DNA of 25,278 bases from Solirubrobacterales bacterium (GTDB lineage: Bacteria; Actinomycetota; Thermoleophilia; Solirubrobacterales; 70-9), in assembly GCA_030152805.1 (NCBI GenBank), contig JASLIG010000013.1:1-25278 (forward strand). Direction: 5' to 3'. Shown piece by piece: positions 1 through 7,977 of this stretch (its first letter is position 1; each line of letters begins with the position of its first letter). Made by a program: the position numbers and the translations under genes. The notes beneath the pieces were generated by a model that did no database searches, was not told the DNA's origin, and saw only the letters and a program-made list of their open reading frames with translations.

Positions 1-1095
1 CCCGTCGTCTCGGCGCTCGACACCCGTGCCTTCGCGCTCTGGGCTCGCCTCGCCGGCTTGGTGCCGCGCATCGCCGTCGTCGCCGGCCGCTGCTTCGCCG
101 GCAACGCCGTGATCGCCGGCTGCTCGGACCTGATCGTCGCCACCGAGAACGTCTCGCTGGGCATGGGCGGCCCGGCGATGATCGAGGGGGGCGGCCTCGG
201 CAAGGTCGATCCCGACGAGGTCGGGCCGATCGAGATGCAGAGCGGAAACGGTGTCGTCGACCTGGTCGTCGGCGACGAGGCCGAGGCGGTGGCGGCGACC
301 AAGCGCCTGCTCGGATACTTCCAGGGTGCGGTCCCGCCCGGGGAGGCGGGCGACCAGGAGGCGCTGCGCGACGCGGTGCCGGAGCGCCAGCGCCGCGCCT
401 ACGCCGTGGCGCCGATCGTCGAGGCGCTGGCCGATGCGGGTTCGGTGACCTTCCTGCGCGAGCGCTACGCGCCGGAGATGGTCACCGCCCTCGCCCGCAT
501 CGAGGGCAGGCCGCTCGGCGTGATCGCCAACGACACCCGGCACGCCGCCGGTGCGATCACCAGCGATGCCGGCGAAAAGGCCGCGTCCTTCCTCGACCTC
601 TGCAACGGCTTCGGTCTGCCCGTCGTCTCGCTCGTCGACACGCCGGGGATGATGGTCGGTCCCGAGGCCGAGGCGACGGGACTCGTCCGCCGCGCCTCGC
701 GCCTGCTGATCGCCGGCGCGGCGCTGCGGGTGCCGCTGATCGCGGTCGTCCTGCGCCGCGGCTACGGCCTCGGCGCCCAGGCGATGACCGGCGGCAGCCT
801 GCACGAGCCGCTGCTCACCGTCGCCTGGCCGTCCGCCCACCTCGGGCCGATGGGCCTGGAGGGAGCCGTGCGGCTCGCCCTGCGCAAGGAGCTCGACGCG
901 ATCGCCGACGAGGGCGAGCGCGAGCAGCGCGTGCGCGACCTCACCGCCGCCGCCGAGGAGAACGCCAAGGCGCTCAACGCCGCCGCCCTCTTCGAGATCG
1001 ACGACGTGATCGATCCGGCCGAGACCCGCTCCTTGATCGCCGCGACGCTGGCCGCCGCGGCTCAGGGCCCCGGCCAGGCGAGGCCCGCGCCGTAG
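1..1095 (+). CDS. Acyl-CoA carboxylase carboxyltransferase subunit, 5' truncated
   Basis: The reading frame is open from base 1, so the gene starts outside the window; 364 codons before the TAG stop are visible. The protein belongs to the biotin-dependent carboxyltransferase (crotonase-fold) family, which moves a carboxyl group from carboxybiotin to an acyl-CoA such as acetyl- or propionyl-CoA. Supporting stretches are the glycine-rich MGGPAMIEGGG segment typical of the N-terminal half, and in the C-terminal half IEGRPLGVIAN, LVDTPGMMVG and the GYGLGAQAM loop, which together form the acyl-CoA and biotin pockets. Full-length members are usually about 500 residues, so roughly the first quarter to third is missing. 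The visible fragment has no biotin-carboxylase or biotin-carrier domain, so it needs a separate alpha subunit. The substrate cannot be told from the sequence. Confidence 0.88.
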   Translation, partial: PVVSALDTRAFALWARLAGLVPRIAVVAGRCFAGNAVIAGCSDLIVATENVSLGMGGPAMIEGGGLGKVDPDEVGPIEMQSGNGVVDLVVGDEAEAVAATKRLLGYFQGAVPPGEAGDQEALRDAVPERQRRAYAVAPIVEALADAGSVTFLRERYAPEMVTALARIEGRPLGVIANDTRHAAGAITSDAGEKAASFLDLCNGFGLPVVSLVDTPGMMVGPEAEATGLVRRASRLLIAGAALRVPLIAVVLRRGYGLGAQAMTGGSLHEPLLTVAWPSAHLGPMGLEGAVRLALRKELDAIADEGEREQRVRDLTAAAEENAKALNAAALFEIDDVIDPAETRSLIAATLAAAAQGPGQARPAP

Positions 1096-1096
1096 C

Positions 1097-1609
1097 TCAG
1101 GCCAGCCCCTCGAACTCGTACTCGCGCAGGAAGCCCTCGAAGAGGCGCCGGTGGCCCTGCTCGTCGCGGAGGATGGCGATCACCATGTCCTGGGTGACGG
1201 GGTCGAGCTGGTCGGTCTCCTCGACGATCCGCGTGTAGTGCTCGATCGCTCCGGTCTCGGCCTTGATCACGCCACGGATCACGTGGACAACGTCGGTCTG
1301 CTCTTCGGACGGCTGCAGAAAGGACTGTTCGGCGGCGAACGCCTCGGAGCCGGGCACGACGCCGTAGAGCTCCTTGATCCGCTGGGCGAAGAGCCGCGCG
1401 TGCCCCAGCTCCTCTTCGACGTCCTCGCGCAGCGACTCCTTGATCTCCTGGGCGCGGACGCCGTCGAGGTTGGTCGACGCGGCGAGATAGCTCATCACCG
1501 TCTCGATCTCCATCCAGTAGGCCTTCGTCAGCAGCTCGATCACGTGCTGGCGCGCCTCCGCGTTGGCGCCGTCGAAAATGCCCTTGCTGGGGCTGGTGCT
1601 GGCCTCCAT
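1097..1609 (-). CDS. Ferritin-like di-iron protein (bacterioferritin/DPS-like superfamily)
   Basis: A 170-residue protein predicted to be a four-helix bundle. Di-iron ligand motifs are visible in order: Glu34/Glu36 in helix 1, Glu67-x-x-His70 in helix 2, Glu118 in helix 3 and Glu150-x-x-His153 in helix 4. This two-ExxH pattern is typical of ferritin-like proteins that oxidise or store iron. No signal peptide is seen, so it should be cytoplasmic. The ATG start has a purine-rich GAGGAGCGAGG sequence just upstream on the minus strand. It ends one base from the end of the convergent carboxyltransferase gene and is divergent from the STAS gene. Whether it stores iron or acts as an oxidase or rubrerythrin-like enzyme cannot be decided; no rubredoxin-type Cys motif is present. 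Confidence 0.85.
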   Translation of the reverse strand: MEASTSPSKGIFDGANAEARQHVIELLTKAYWMEIETVMSYLAASTNLDGVRAQEIKESLREDVEEELGHARLFAQRIKELYGVVPGSEAFAAEQSFLQPSEEQTDVVHVIRGVIKAETGAIEHYTRIVEETDQLDPVTQDMVIAILRDEQGHRRLFEGFLREYEFEGLA

Positions 1610-1684
1610 CGTTACCTCGCTCCTCGATCGCTTGCAGGTGCGCTTTCGCTACCCTGAGCCAGCCCGCCGCAATCGCGACTGGCG

Positions 1685-1690
1685 TAGTCT
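1685..1690 (+). promoter_or_regulatory. Probable -10 element of the STAS gene
   Basis: TAGTCT lies about 35 nt before the preferred ATG at 1726. Transcription from about 1697 would exclude the in-frame upstream ATG at 1693 and leave a short leader holding the GGGGAGG ribosome site at 1713-1719. No convincing -35 box is visible. Confidence 0.4.
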
Positions 1691-1725
1691 GCATGGAGAG
1701 CGTACGCCCCTCGGGGAGGCACCGA

Positions 1726-2070
1726 ATGCCAAGCGAGCAGCGCGAAATCGCCGACGGAACACTTGTCGTTCGCAGTCTCGAGAACGACGGCAACCGCGTG
1801 GTCGCCTTCGCCGGCGAGCTCGACCTCGCCAACGCCGGCACCGCCGAAAGCGCCCTGGAGAATCTGCTCGCCGATCCTTCCACGCCGATCGTCGTCGACA
1901 TGCGCGAGCTCGAGTTCATCGATTCGACCGGCATCGCCCTGCTCGTCTCCGCGCTCAGCCGCAACGAGGGAAGCGTGCGGATCAGCTTCATCCCCAGCGA
2001 CGCCCCCGCGGTCACCCGTGTGCTCGAGCTGACGGGCCTGGCCGAGCGGCTGCCGCTGGCCGAGGCCTAG
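1726..2070 (+). CDS. STAS-domain anti-sigma factor antagonist
   Basis: A 114-residue single STAS domain of the SpoIIAA/RsbV type. Such proteins bind and neutralise an anti-sigma factor kinase and are switched off by phosphorylation of a conserved serine. The segment VVDMRELEFIDSTGIALL contains the expected Asp-Ser-Thr-Gly site with Ser67 as the likely phospho-acceptor. ATG 1726 is chosen because GGGGAGG at 1713-1719 is spaced 6 nt from it; an in-frame ATG at 1693 has no such site and probably lies upstream of the transcript start. No partner kinase or sigma gene is adjacent, so the pathway (general stress or other) is unknown. It is followed after 17 nt by cutA on the same strand. Confidence 0.88.
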   Translation: MPSEQREIADGTLVVRSLENDGNRVVAFAGELDLANAGTAESALENLLADPSTPIVVDMRELEFIDSTGIALLVSALSRNEGSVRISFIPSDAPAVTRVLELTGLAERLPLAEA

Positions 2071-2087
2071 CGCCGCAGAGCCGCCGC

Positions 2088-2405
2088 ATGGCCGACTACG
2101 TCCAGGTGCTGACCACCGTCGGCTCCGAGCCGGAGGCCGAGCGGATCGCGAGCGAGCTGCTGGAGAGGCGCCTCGCCGCCTGCGTGCAGACGCTCGGCCC
2201 GATCGTCAGCCGCTACCGCTGGCAGGGCGAGCCGGAGGAAGCGCGCGAGTGGCAGTGCCTGGCCAAGACCGAGACACGCCTCTACGAGGAGGTCGAGGCG
2301 GCGATCCGCACCCTCCACTCCTACGAGGAGCCCGAGATCCTCGCGATCCCCGTCCTCGCCGGCAGCCAGGGCTACCTCGACTGGGTCAGCGAGAACGTCA
2401 GCTAG
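2088..2405 (+). CDS. cutA: CutA divalent-ion tolerance protein
   Basis: A 105-residue protein matching the CutA1 family, a small trimeric ferredoxin-like fold protein linked to tolerance of divalent metals such as copper. Recognisable stretches are the N-terminal VQVLTTVGSEPEAERIA, RRLAACVQTLGPIVSRYRWQG with the conserved Cys and the Arg-Tyr-x-Trp segment, and the C-terminal SYEEPEILAIPVLAGSQGYLDWV. Length is normal for the family. It starts 17 nt after the STAS gene and may share its transcript. Its stop codon overlaps that of the convergent ABC permease gene by 4 nt. The biochemical role of CutA is still poorly defined. Confidence 0.93.
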   Translation: MADYVQVLTTVGSEPEAERIASELLERRLAACVQTLGPIVSRYRWQGEPEEAREWQCLAKTETRLYEEVEAAIRTLHSYEEPEILAIPVLAGSQGYLDWVSENVS

Positions 2406-3165
2406 GCGCGCAGCTTGTAGCCGCGGGAGAAGAGGCGGAGGTTGACGAGGAAGATGGCCGCGGTGGCCGCCGTAAGAGCCAACAGCGAGAGGGCGATGCT
2501 GACTTCGCTGAAGCCGACGAAGCCGTAGCGGACGAGGTTGATCATGTAGTAGATCGGGTTGAAGTGGGTCAGCGTCTCGAACGGCTGCGGCAGCAGCGTC
2601 GCCGAGTAGAAGACGCCGCCGAGGAAGATCAGCGGCGTCAGCACGAAGGTCTGGACGAAGGCGACGTCGTCGAACTGCTCGGCCCGCACCCCGGTCAGCA
2701 CGCCGAGCTGGGAGAAGAAGAAGCCGACCAGGAACAGGGACGGGATCAGCACCAGGACGTGGTCGATCGGCAGGTCGACCAGCAACGAGGCGGCGATGAA
2801 GGTCAGACCGGCGACGATCAGGCCGCGCATGAAGCCGCCGAGCGAGAAGGCGAGCAGCAGCTCCAGCGGCGAAGCCGGCGAGGAGAGCTGGTCCTGGATC
2901 GCGCCCTGGAACTTCTGCTGCAGGATCGAGGAGGAGTTGTTGGCGAAGGAGTTGATCGCGAACGACATCATGATTAGGCCGGGGATCACGAAGACGACGT
3001 ATTCGATCCCGTGCAGCTCTTTGATCCGCGAGCCGAGCGCGGCGCCGAAGACCGATATGTAGAGGAAGGTTTCCAGCAGCGGCGCGCCGAGCGTCTGCTT
3101 CTTGATCTTCATGAAACGGTTGACCTCACGGCGCCAGAGCGTCGCGAAGCGGATCTGGGCGCCGT

Positions 3166-3169
<4 letters not shown>
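2402..3169 (-). CDS. ABC-2 type transporter permease
   Basis: A 255-residue membrane protein with about six hydrophobic segments, including VVFVIPGLIMMSFAINSFA, a segment near residues 105-125, and LIPSLFLVGFFFSQLGVL. The central FVLTPLIFLGGVFYSATLLP stretch is a hallmark of ABC-2 permeases of drug and polysaccharide exporters; the preceding TGVRAEQFDD is typical as well. It begins with GTG, and the ATPase stop TGA overlaps this start in the form GTGA, so translation is coupled and the two proteins should form one exporter in the cytoplasmic membrane. The substrate is not evident. The gene ends in the 4-nt stop-codon overlap with cutA. Confidence 0.9.
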
Positions 3170-3936
<767 letters not shown>

Positions 3937-3942
3937 GCGACA

Positions 3943-3948
3943 AACCTA
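3943..3948 (-). promoter_or_regulatory. -10-like hexamer for the ABC exporter operon (leaderless type)
   Basis: On the minus strand TAGGTT is separated by 6 nt from the GTG start of the ATPase gene, which would place the transcription start at the start codon. No Shine-Dalgarno sequence is present, in agreement with leaderless translation. Confidence 0.45.
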
Positions 3949-3990
3949 GAGGACGGGCGGGCCCGGCCGTCCCGGCCCGGCACCGTCAGC

Positions 3991-4839
3991 TCAGCGGGCG
4001 GCGCGATCCAGCTCACGGTTCATCACCTTCATCGCCAGCTCGTATGGAGGTGAGAACTTGCGCTGGATCCAGTGGAGGATGCGGCCGTCGGGCGAGGTGA
4101 AGACCATGTAGCGATTGCGCTCGATCGCCTCGACGATCTTCTCGGCGACGCTCTCGGGAGTGACGGCGCGGCGCTCGAAGAGGGCGATCAGCTTGCGGAT
4201 TTTCGGGCTGTCGCGATCGACCCCGACGATCTCCACGGTGCCGACCAGCGGCGTCTTCACCGCCCCCGGGCAGACCAGGCTGACGCCGATCCCGTGTTTG
4301 CGCAGGTCGAAGCGCAGCACCTCGGAGACGCCGCGCAAACCGAACTTGGCGGCGCTGTAGGGGGCGTGCCAGGGCAAGCCGAAGAGGCCGGCGACCGAGG
4401 CAACGTTGACGATGTGGCCGCCGCGCCCGGCCTCGATCATCGGCGGCACGAAGCACTCGAGCACGCTGATCGGGCCGACCAGGTCGATGTCGATCGTGCG
4501 CCGCCAGTGCTCGTGCTCGAGCTCCTCGATCCGACCCCAGGTCGAGATGCCGGCGACGTTCATGACGACGTCCATGGCGGGCGCGAGCGCGTGCACTTCC
4601 CGCGCGAGTGCGACCACGGCCCCGTGGTCGGCGACGTCGGCGGTGGCGAAGTGGGGAACGCTGCCTCCGGCCCCACCGATCTCGGCGGCCACGGCCTCCA
4701 GCCCGGCGCCGTTCCTGTCGGTGAGGAACAGCTCGCCGCCGCGCTCGGCGACGGCGATCGCCGTCGCCCGGCCGATGCCGCTCGCCGCCCCGGTGATCAA
4801 GCAGCGCTTGCCCGCCAAGCTGTCGATCCCGACCTTCAC
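3991..4839 (-). CDS. Short-chain dehydrogenase/reductase (SDR)
   Basis: A 282-residue classical SDR with a Rossmann fold. The cofactor motif TGAASGIG is near residues 16-23, NVAGI replaces the usual NNAG structural motif, and the catalytic Ser-Tyr-Lys set is visible as VNVASVAG followed by YSAAKFG. The PG motif of the substrate loop (CPGAVKTPL) follows. The C-terminal extension (FTSPDGRILHWIQRKFSPPYELAMKVMNREL) is about 40 residues longer than minimal SDRs and resembles that of hydrophobic-substrate SDRs. The GTG start overlaps the TGA of the upstream AhpD-like gene (GTGA), so the two are translationally coupled. Substrate unknown. Confidence 0.92.
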   Translation of the reverse strand: MKVGIDSLAGKRCLITGAASGIGRATAIAVAERGGELFLTDRNGAGLEAVAAEIGGAGGSVPHFATADVADHGAVVALAREVHALAPAMDVVMNVAGISTWGRIEELEHEHWRRTIDIDLVGPISVLECFVPPMIEAGRGGHIVNVASVAGLFGLPWHAPYSAAKFGLRGVSEVLRFDLRKHGIGVSLVCPGAVKTPLVGTVEIVGVDRDSPKIRKLIALFERRAVTPESVAEKIVEAIERNRYMVFTSPDGRILHWIQRKFSPPYELAMKVMNRELDRAAR

Positions 4840-5390
4840 AGGCGCGCCGGCAGCTCGGGCTCGATCCCGATCGTGTTCAGGGTCATCGCCAGCATCTCGT
4901 AGTGGCCGATCAGCATGCAGAGCTCGATCAGCAAGACCGGGTCGTAGTGCTGACTCAACCGGCCCCAGAGCCGATCGCCGATCCGGCGCTGCTCGTGCAT
5001 CTCGTCGACCGCGCGCAGCAACAGCTCCTGGCGCTCCGACCAGCCGGGGGCATCGGCGCCGAGCCGCACCCGCGAGATCTCCTCCCGGCTGAGCCCGGTC
5101 CGCGCGCCGATCCGCTCGTGCTGGCTCCACTCATAGTCGCTGCCGCTGTTGTGGGCGACGCGCAGGATCACCAGCTCGGTGTCGGCGCGCGGCAGCTTGC
5201 CGCCCGGCATCAGCGCCCCGGCGAACCAGAGCCAGCGGCGGAAGAGGCCTCGATGCCGCCCCAGCGTGGTGAAGATCCGCGGCGGCTCGCCACGGGTGAC
5301 AAAGCCGGCAAGCCGCGCGATCCCGGCATTGAGCAGACCGAGCTGACGGCGATCGCCAGGTTGAATGCGGGGACCCTCCCGGTCTGCCAT
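4836..5390 (-). CDS. Carboxymuconolactone decarboxylase/AhpD-like protein
   Basis: A 184-residue all-helical protein of the CMD/AhpD superfamily. The core LPRADTELVILRVAHNSGSDYEWSQH corresponds to the family's central helices, but the Cys-x-x-Cys pair of true AhpD peroxidases is absent: the equivalent place reads Ser-Gly-Ser-Asp-Tyr-Glu. It is therefore unlikely to be a thiol-based alkylhydroperoxidase and is closer to the CMD-type proteins often found beside SDRs and monooxygenases. The ATG at 5390 is preferred over a GTG 69 nt further upstream because that extension would run into the divergent exonuclease gene and is low in complexity. It is the first gene of the operon with the SDR. Confidence 0.82.
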   Translation of the reverse strand: MADREGPRIQPGDRRQLGLLNAGIARLAGFVTRGEPPRIFTTLGRHRGLFRRWLWFAGALMPGGKLPRADTELVILRVAHNSGSDYEWSQHERIGARTGLSREEISRVRLGADAPGWSERQELLLRAVDEMHEQRRIGDRLWGRLSQHYDPVLLIELCMLIGHYEMLAMTLNTIGIEPELPARL

Positions 5391-5434
5391 GGGACTCGGA
5401 CCGTACCCCAGAGCTCGCAAGCGCCTCCTGCCCG

Positions 5435-5440
5435 TAGGCT
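5435..5440 (+). promoter_or_regulatory. -10-like hexamer before the exonuclease gene (leaderless type)
   Basis: TAGGCT ends 6 nt before the GTG start at 5447; there is no ribosome site in the gap. The pattern repeats at several other genes in this window. Confidence 0.45.
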
Positions 5441-5446
5441 GCTGCT

Positions 5447-6307
5447 GTGCCCCAGCCACTGCTCGCCGTCGACACCCCCTCGATGCTCTTCCGGGCCTTC
5501 TTCGCGCTGCCGGACTCGATCGTGGGCCCCAACGGGAGACCGGTCAACGCCCTGCTCGGCACCGCCAACCTGATCCTGAAAGAGGTCGAGCTGCACGAGC
5601 CACGCGCCGTGGTGCTCTGCTTCGGCCCCGACGCCGCCTCCTACCGGACCGAGCTCTACCCGAGCTACCACGCCGAGCGCGAGGCGGCGATGCCGGACGA
5701 CCTCGCGCCGCAGTTCGCCGCCGCCCACGATTTCTTCTCGGCCTTCGGCTGGACCGTCGCGACCAGCGAGGACCTCGAGGCCGACGACCTGCTCGGCACC
5801 TACGCGAAGCGCGAGGCGGAGGCGGGCGGCCGGGCCCTGCTGCTGACCGGCGATCGCGACATGTACCAGTGCGCGGGCGAGCGGGTCACCGTCCTCTACG
5901 TCAAGACGGGGACGAAAGGGGCCGAAGAGGTGACGCCCGCCGAGGTGGTTGAGCGCTACGGCATCGAGCCGGCGCTGGTCCCCGATTTCATCGCCCTGCG
6001 CGGCGACCCTTCGGATGGATTGCCCGGCGCGAAGGGGGTCGGGCCGAAGACCGCCGCCGAACTGCTGCGCCGCCACGGCTCGCTCGAAGCGATCCTCGAA
6101 AACGCGATCCGCGAGCGCCGCCCTGCCCTGCGCGGCGCCCTGATCGAGGCCGCCGACGATCTGCGCGCCTTCAAGGACATCGCCACCCTGCGCGACGCCG
6201 GCGTCGAGCCGCCTCCCGACCGCGAGACCGACTGGGCCGGCGCCGCCAAGGCGGCCCACGGGCTGGGCATGAACCGGCTCGCCGAACGCCTCCTCGCCGA
6301 AGCCTGA
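5447..6307 (+). CDS. Stand-alone 5'-3' exonuclease (PolA N-terminal domain/FEN type)
   Basis: A 286-residue metal-dependent flap/5' nuclease matching the N-terminal domain of DNA polymerase I, here without polymerase or 3'-5' exonuclease domains. Visible motifs are Asp9 in LLAVDT, the RTELYPSYHAER arch region, acidic ligands in EDLEADDL (108-115), Asp136 and Asp138 in LLLTGDRDMY, and the helix-3-turn-helix DNA-binding motif GDPSDGLPGAKGVGPKTA (186-203). These nucleases remove RNA primers and 5' flaps during replication and repair. The GTG start is preceded by the TAGGCT hexamer. The gene stands alone, divergent from the AhpD-like gene across 56 nt. Many actinobacteria carry such a paralogue beside full-length polA. 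Confidence 0.94.
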   Translation: MPQPLLAVDTPSMLFRAFFALPDSIVGPNGRPVNALLGTANLILKEVELHEPRAVVLCFGPDAASYRTELYPSYHAEREAAMPDDLAPQFAAAHDFFSAFGWTVATSEDLEADDLLGTYAKREAEAGGRALLLTGDRDMYQCAGERVTVLYVKTGTKGAEEVTPAEVVERYGIEPALVPDFIALRGDPSDGLPGAKGVGPKTAAELLRRHGSLEAILENAIRERRPALRGALIEAADDLRAFKDIATLRDAGVEPPPDRETDWAGAAKAAHGLGMNRLAERLLAEA

Positions 6308-6338
6308 GCACGCGAGCCGTGGTACTACTTGAATCGTT

Positions 6339-7136
6339 TTGATCGACCCGAGCGCAGACAGAGTCATCGACCTCTCGATGACGCTCTCCGAGCATCTGCC
6401 GGTTGCCTGGCCCGAGCATGTGCCCTTCTCACTCGAGAACTGGAGCTGGTTTGAGGAGGTCGAGCTGCCGACCGGCGGCACCACTCGCTCGCTGGGCCCC
6501 TATGTAACCCACTTCTTCACCCTCGACGAGCACGCCGGCACCCACGTCGACGCGCCGAGCCACTACTTCGCGCCGCCCGGCTCGGGGCTGCCGAGCGCCG
6601 ACCCGCTGGGCGAGCTCAGCGCCGAGAAGCTCGATCTCTCGAAGCTGATCGGTCCAGCGGCCGTGGTCGACGTTCGCCATCTCGACGGGCAGGCCGAGCC
6701 CGGCGCCAGTCCGGCGATCACGGTCGAGCACCTCGAAGCCTGGGAGAACGAGCACGGCCGTTTCGAATCCGGAGAGGTCGCACTTCTACTGACCAGCTGG
6801 TCGAAGCACTACGTCAGCGGCGAGGCCGGCAGGGCTTTCCTGCACGAGCCGGTCGTGCTGCAGTCGCGCCCTGCCTGGCCCGCCCCAGAGGCCGACGCGG
6901 CGATCTTCCTCCACGAGCGTGGCGTCGCCACGATCGGCATCGACGCACCGAGCATCGGCTCGGCGGAGGAGGGCAACGAAGTCCACCGCGCCGGTCTCAG
7001 CCGCGAGATGGCCTTCGTCGAGGGACTGACCAACCTCGAGCGCCTGCCGGCCCGTGGCGCCTCCTTCGTCTTCCTGCCGCTCAAGATCGCCGGTGCGAGC
7101 GGCGGCCCCGGCCGCGCGATCGCCATCCTGCCCTGA
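6339..7136 (+). CDS. Cyclase-family metal-dependent hydrolase (kynurenine formamidase-like)
   Basis: A 265-residue protein of the cyclase/KynB family, which uses a divalent metal to hydrolyse amide or related bonds. The hallmark HAGTHVDAPSH lies at residues 65-75, with His65, His69, Asp71 and His75 as likely metal ligands; VIDLSMTLSEHLPVAWPEH near the N-terminus and GIDAPSIG further on are also typical. TTG 6339 is the only usual start between the in-frame stop at 6330 and the conserved VIDLS segment; an ATG at 6378 would cut into that segment. No ribosome site is seen, and TACTTG at 6326-6331 could be a -10 box for a leaderless message. No tryptophan-catabolism genes are nearby, so the substrate is open. 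Confidence 0.87.
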   Translation: MIDPSADRVIDLSMTLSEHLPVAWPEHVPFSLENWSWFEEVELPTGGTTRSLGPYVTHFFTLDEHAGTHVDAPSHYFAPPGSGLPSADPLGELSAEKLDLSKLIGPAAVVDVRHLDGQAEPGASPAITVEHLEAWENEHGRFESGEVALLLTSWSKHYVSGEAGRAFLHEPVVLQSRPAWPAPEADAAIFLHERGVATIGIDAPSIGSAEEGNEVHRAGLSREMAFVEGLTNLERLPARGASFVFLPLKIAGASGGPGRAIAILP

Positions 7137-7151
7137 ACAGCTCGAAAAGAC

Positions 7152-7180
7152 TTGACCTTTTAGCTCCGACCAGGGACTAT
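7152..7180 (+). promoter_or_regulatory. Promoter of the Gly/Cys-rich tail gene
   Basis: A TTGACC -35 box (7152-7157), a 17-nt spacer and a GACTAT -10 box (7175-7180) form the best sigma-70-like promoter in the window. The leader to the start at 7226 is about 40 nt and includes a GGGAGG ribosome site at 7214-7219. Confidence 0.55.
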
Positions 7181-7225
7181 TTCCGGCCGCGATCCGCGGG
7201 CAAGGATCCCGAAGGGAGGCTGCGA

Positions 7226-7927
7226 ATGGAGCGAGACGCAGGTATCCAGAGGCCCGGTCGACAGGAACGCAAACCGAGCAGGCTGCTCGTCGCGCGACGC
7301 CGGCGTACCGCCCGCAAGGCAGAGGTTTACATCGCCTCGTACGCATTCCCGTCCCATCTCTCTGCCCGTGTACGGCGTCACAACCCACAGCTGGACGAGG
7401 CCGGCTGGAAGCTGGTCGAGCAAGGGCTGCGGGAGTGGTTCGTCTGCTGTGCCTGGCGCGGCCGCACGGTCCTCGGCATGCCCTCGCGCCTGGTTGACGA
7501 GGCATGGCACGAGTTCATCCTCGACTCGATCGCCTACACCCGCTTCTGCGAGGCCGCTTTCGGCGGCTATCTCCACCACACCCCAGATGAGGCAATGTCG
7601 ACGCCAATGGGTGACGCTCTAGGCGACACCGTTCGCGCTTGGGACCGATCCGAGATGGGTTCGAACGAGGAATCGGTGCTCTGGGACCTCGACGAACAGC
7701 TCGGTGCAGCCGACCCCCTCGGCCTCAACGGCCTCCAACTCAGCGCCTCGCGTTCGAGATCTCCCTACCCCCTGGCAGGGGGGTGGGCCTGCGTAGTAAC
7801 CGGCGGTGGACCCGATGGCGGCGCAGGTCATCAAGGCGGCCACCATGGCGGTGGCTGCAGTGGGTCGGGCTGCAGCGGTGGCTGCTCCGGCGGCTGCGGC
7901 GGGGGTGGATGCGGTGGTGGCAGCTAA
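7226..7927 (+). CDS. Hypothetical protein with WH-D-Y-FC core and Gly/Cys-rich C-terminal tail
   Basis: A 233-residue protein with three parts: a basic N-terminus (residues 1-32), a central conserved-looking domain with DEAWHEFILDSIAYTRFC (91-108) and GGYLHHTP, and a C-terminal tail from about 184 of almost only Gly, Cys, Ser and His, with Cys at 189, 211, 216, 220, 224 and 229. The core recalls the bacterial glycine-rich-domain proteins and what I remember as the near-uncomplexed-cysteine family; I give this from memory and have not checked it. No signal peptide or membrane helix is visible. The ATG is supported by GGGAGG spaced 6 nt. The tail could bind metal or be modified, but no function can be assigned. 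Convergent with the flavodoxin-fold gene across a long hairpin. Confidence 0.78.
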   Translation: MERDAGIQRPGRQERKPSRLLVARRRRTARKAEVYIASYAFPSHLSARVRRHNPQLDEAGWKLVEQGLREWFVCCAWRGRTVLGMPSRLVDEAWHEFILDSIAYTRFCEAAFGGYLHHTPDEAMSTPMGDALGDTVRAWDRSEMGSNEESVLWDLDEQLGAADPLGLNGLQLSASRSRSPYPLAGGWACVVTGGGPDGGAGHQGGHHGGGCSGSGCSGGCSGGCGGGGCGGGS

Positions 7928-7928
7928 A

Positions 7929-7976
7929 GCGCACCCGACATTGACCACACCAGGGTGGGGTCGATGTCGGATGCGC
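7929..7976. terminator. Long inverted repeat, probable bidirectional terminator
   Basis: An 18-nt arm at 7929-7946 pairs with 7959-7976, with one C-A mismatch and one G-U wobble when read from the plus strand. The 48-nt structure fills almost all of the space between two convergent stop codons (7927 and 7978). There is no clear U-run on either side, so termination may be hairpin-driven. Confidence 0.65.
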
Positions 7977-7977
7977 G

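Noticed and set aside
1693..1725. ATG 1693 as the start of the STAS gene
   Set aside because: No ribosome site before it and it lies within a few bases of a likely -10 element; ATG 1726 has GGGGAGG at good spacing.
5210..6484. A 424-codon minus-strand open frame over the exonuclease and cyclase genes
   Set aside because: The plus-strand exonuclease and cyclase motifs are unambiguous; the minus frame spans both genes and the gap without a domain.
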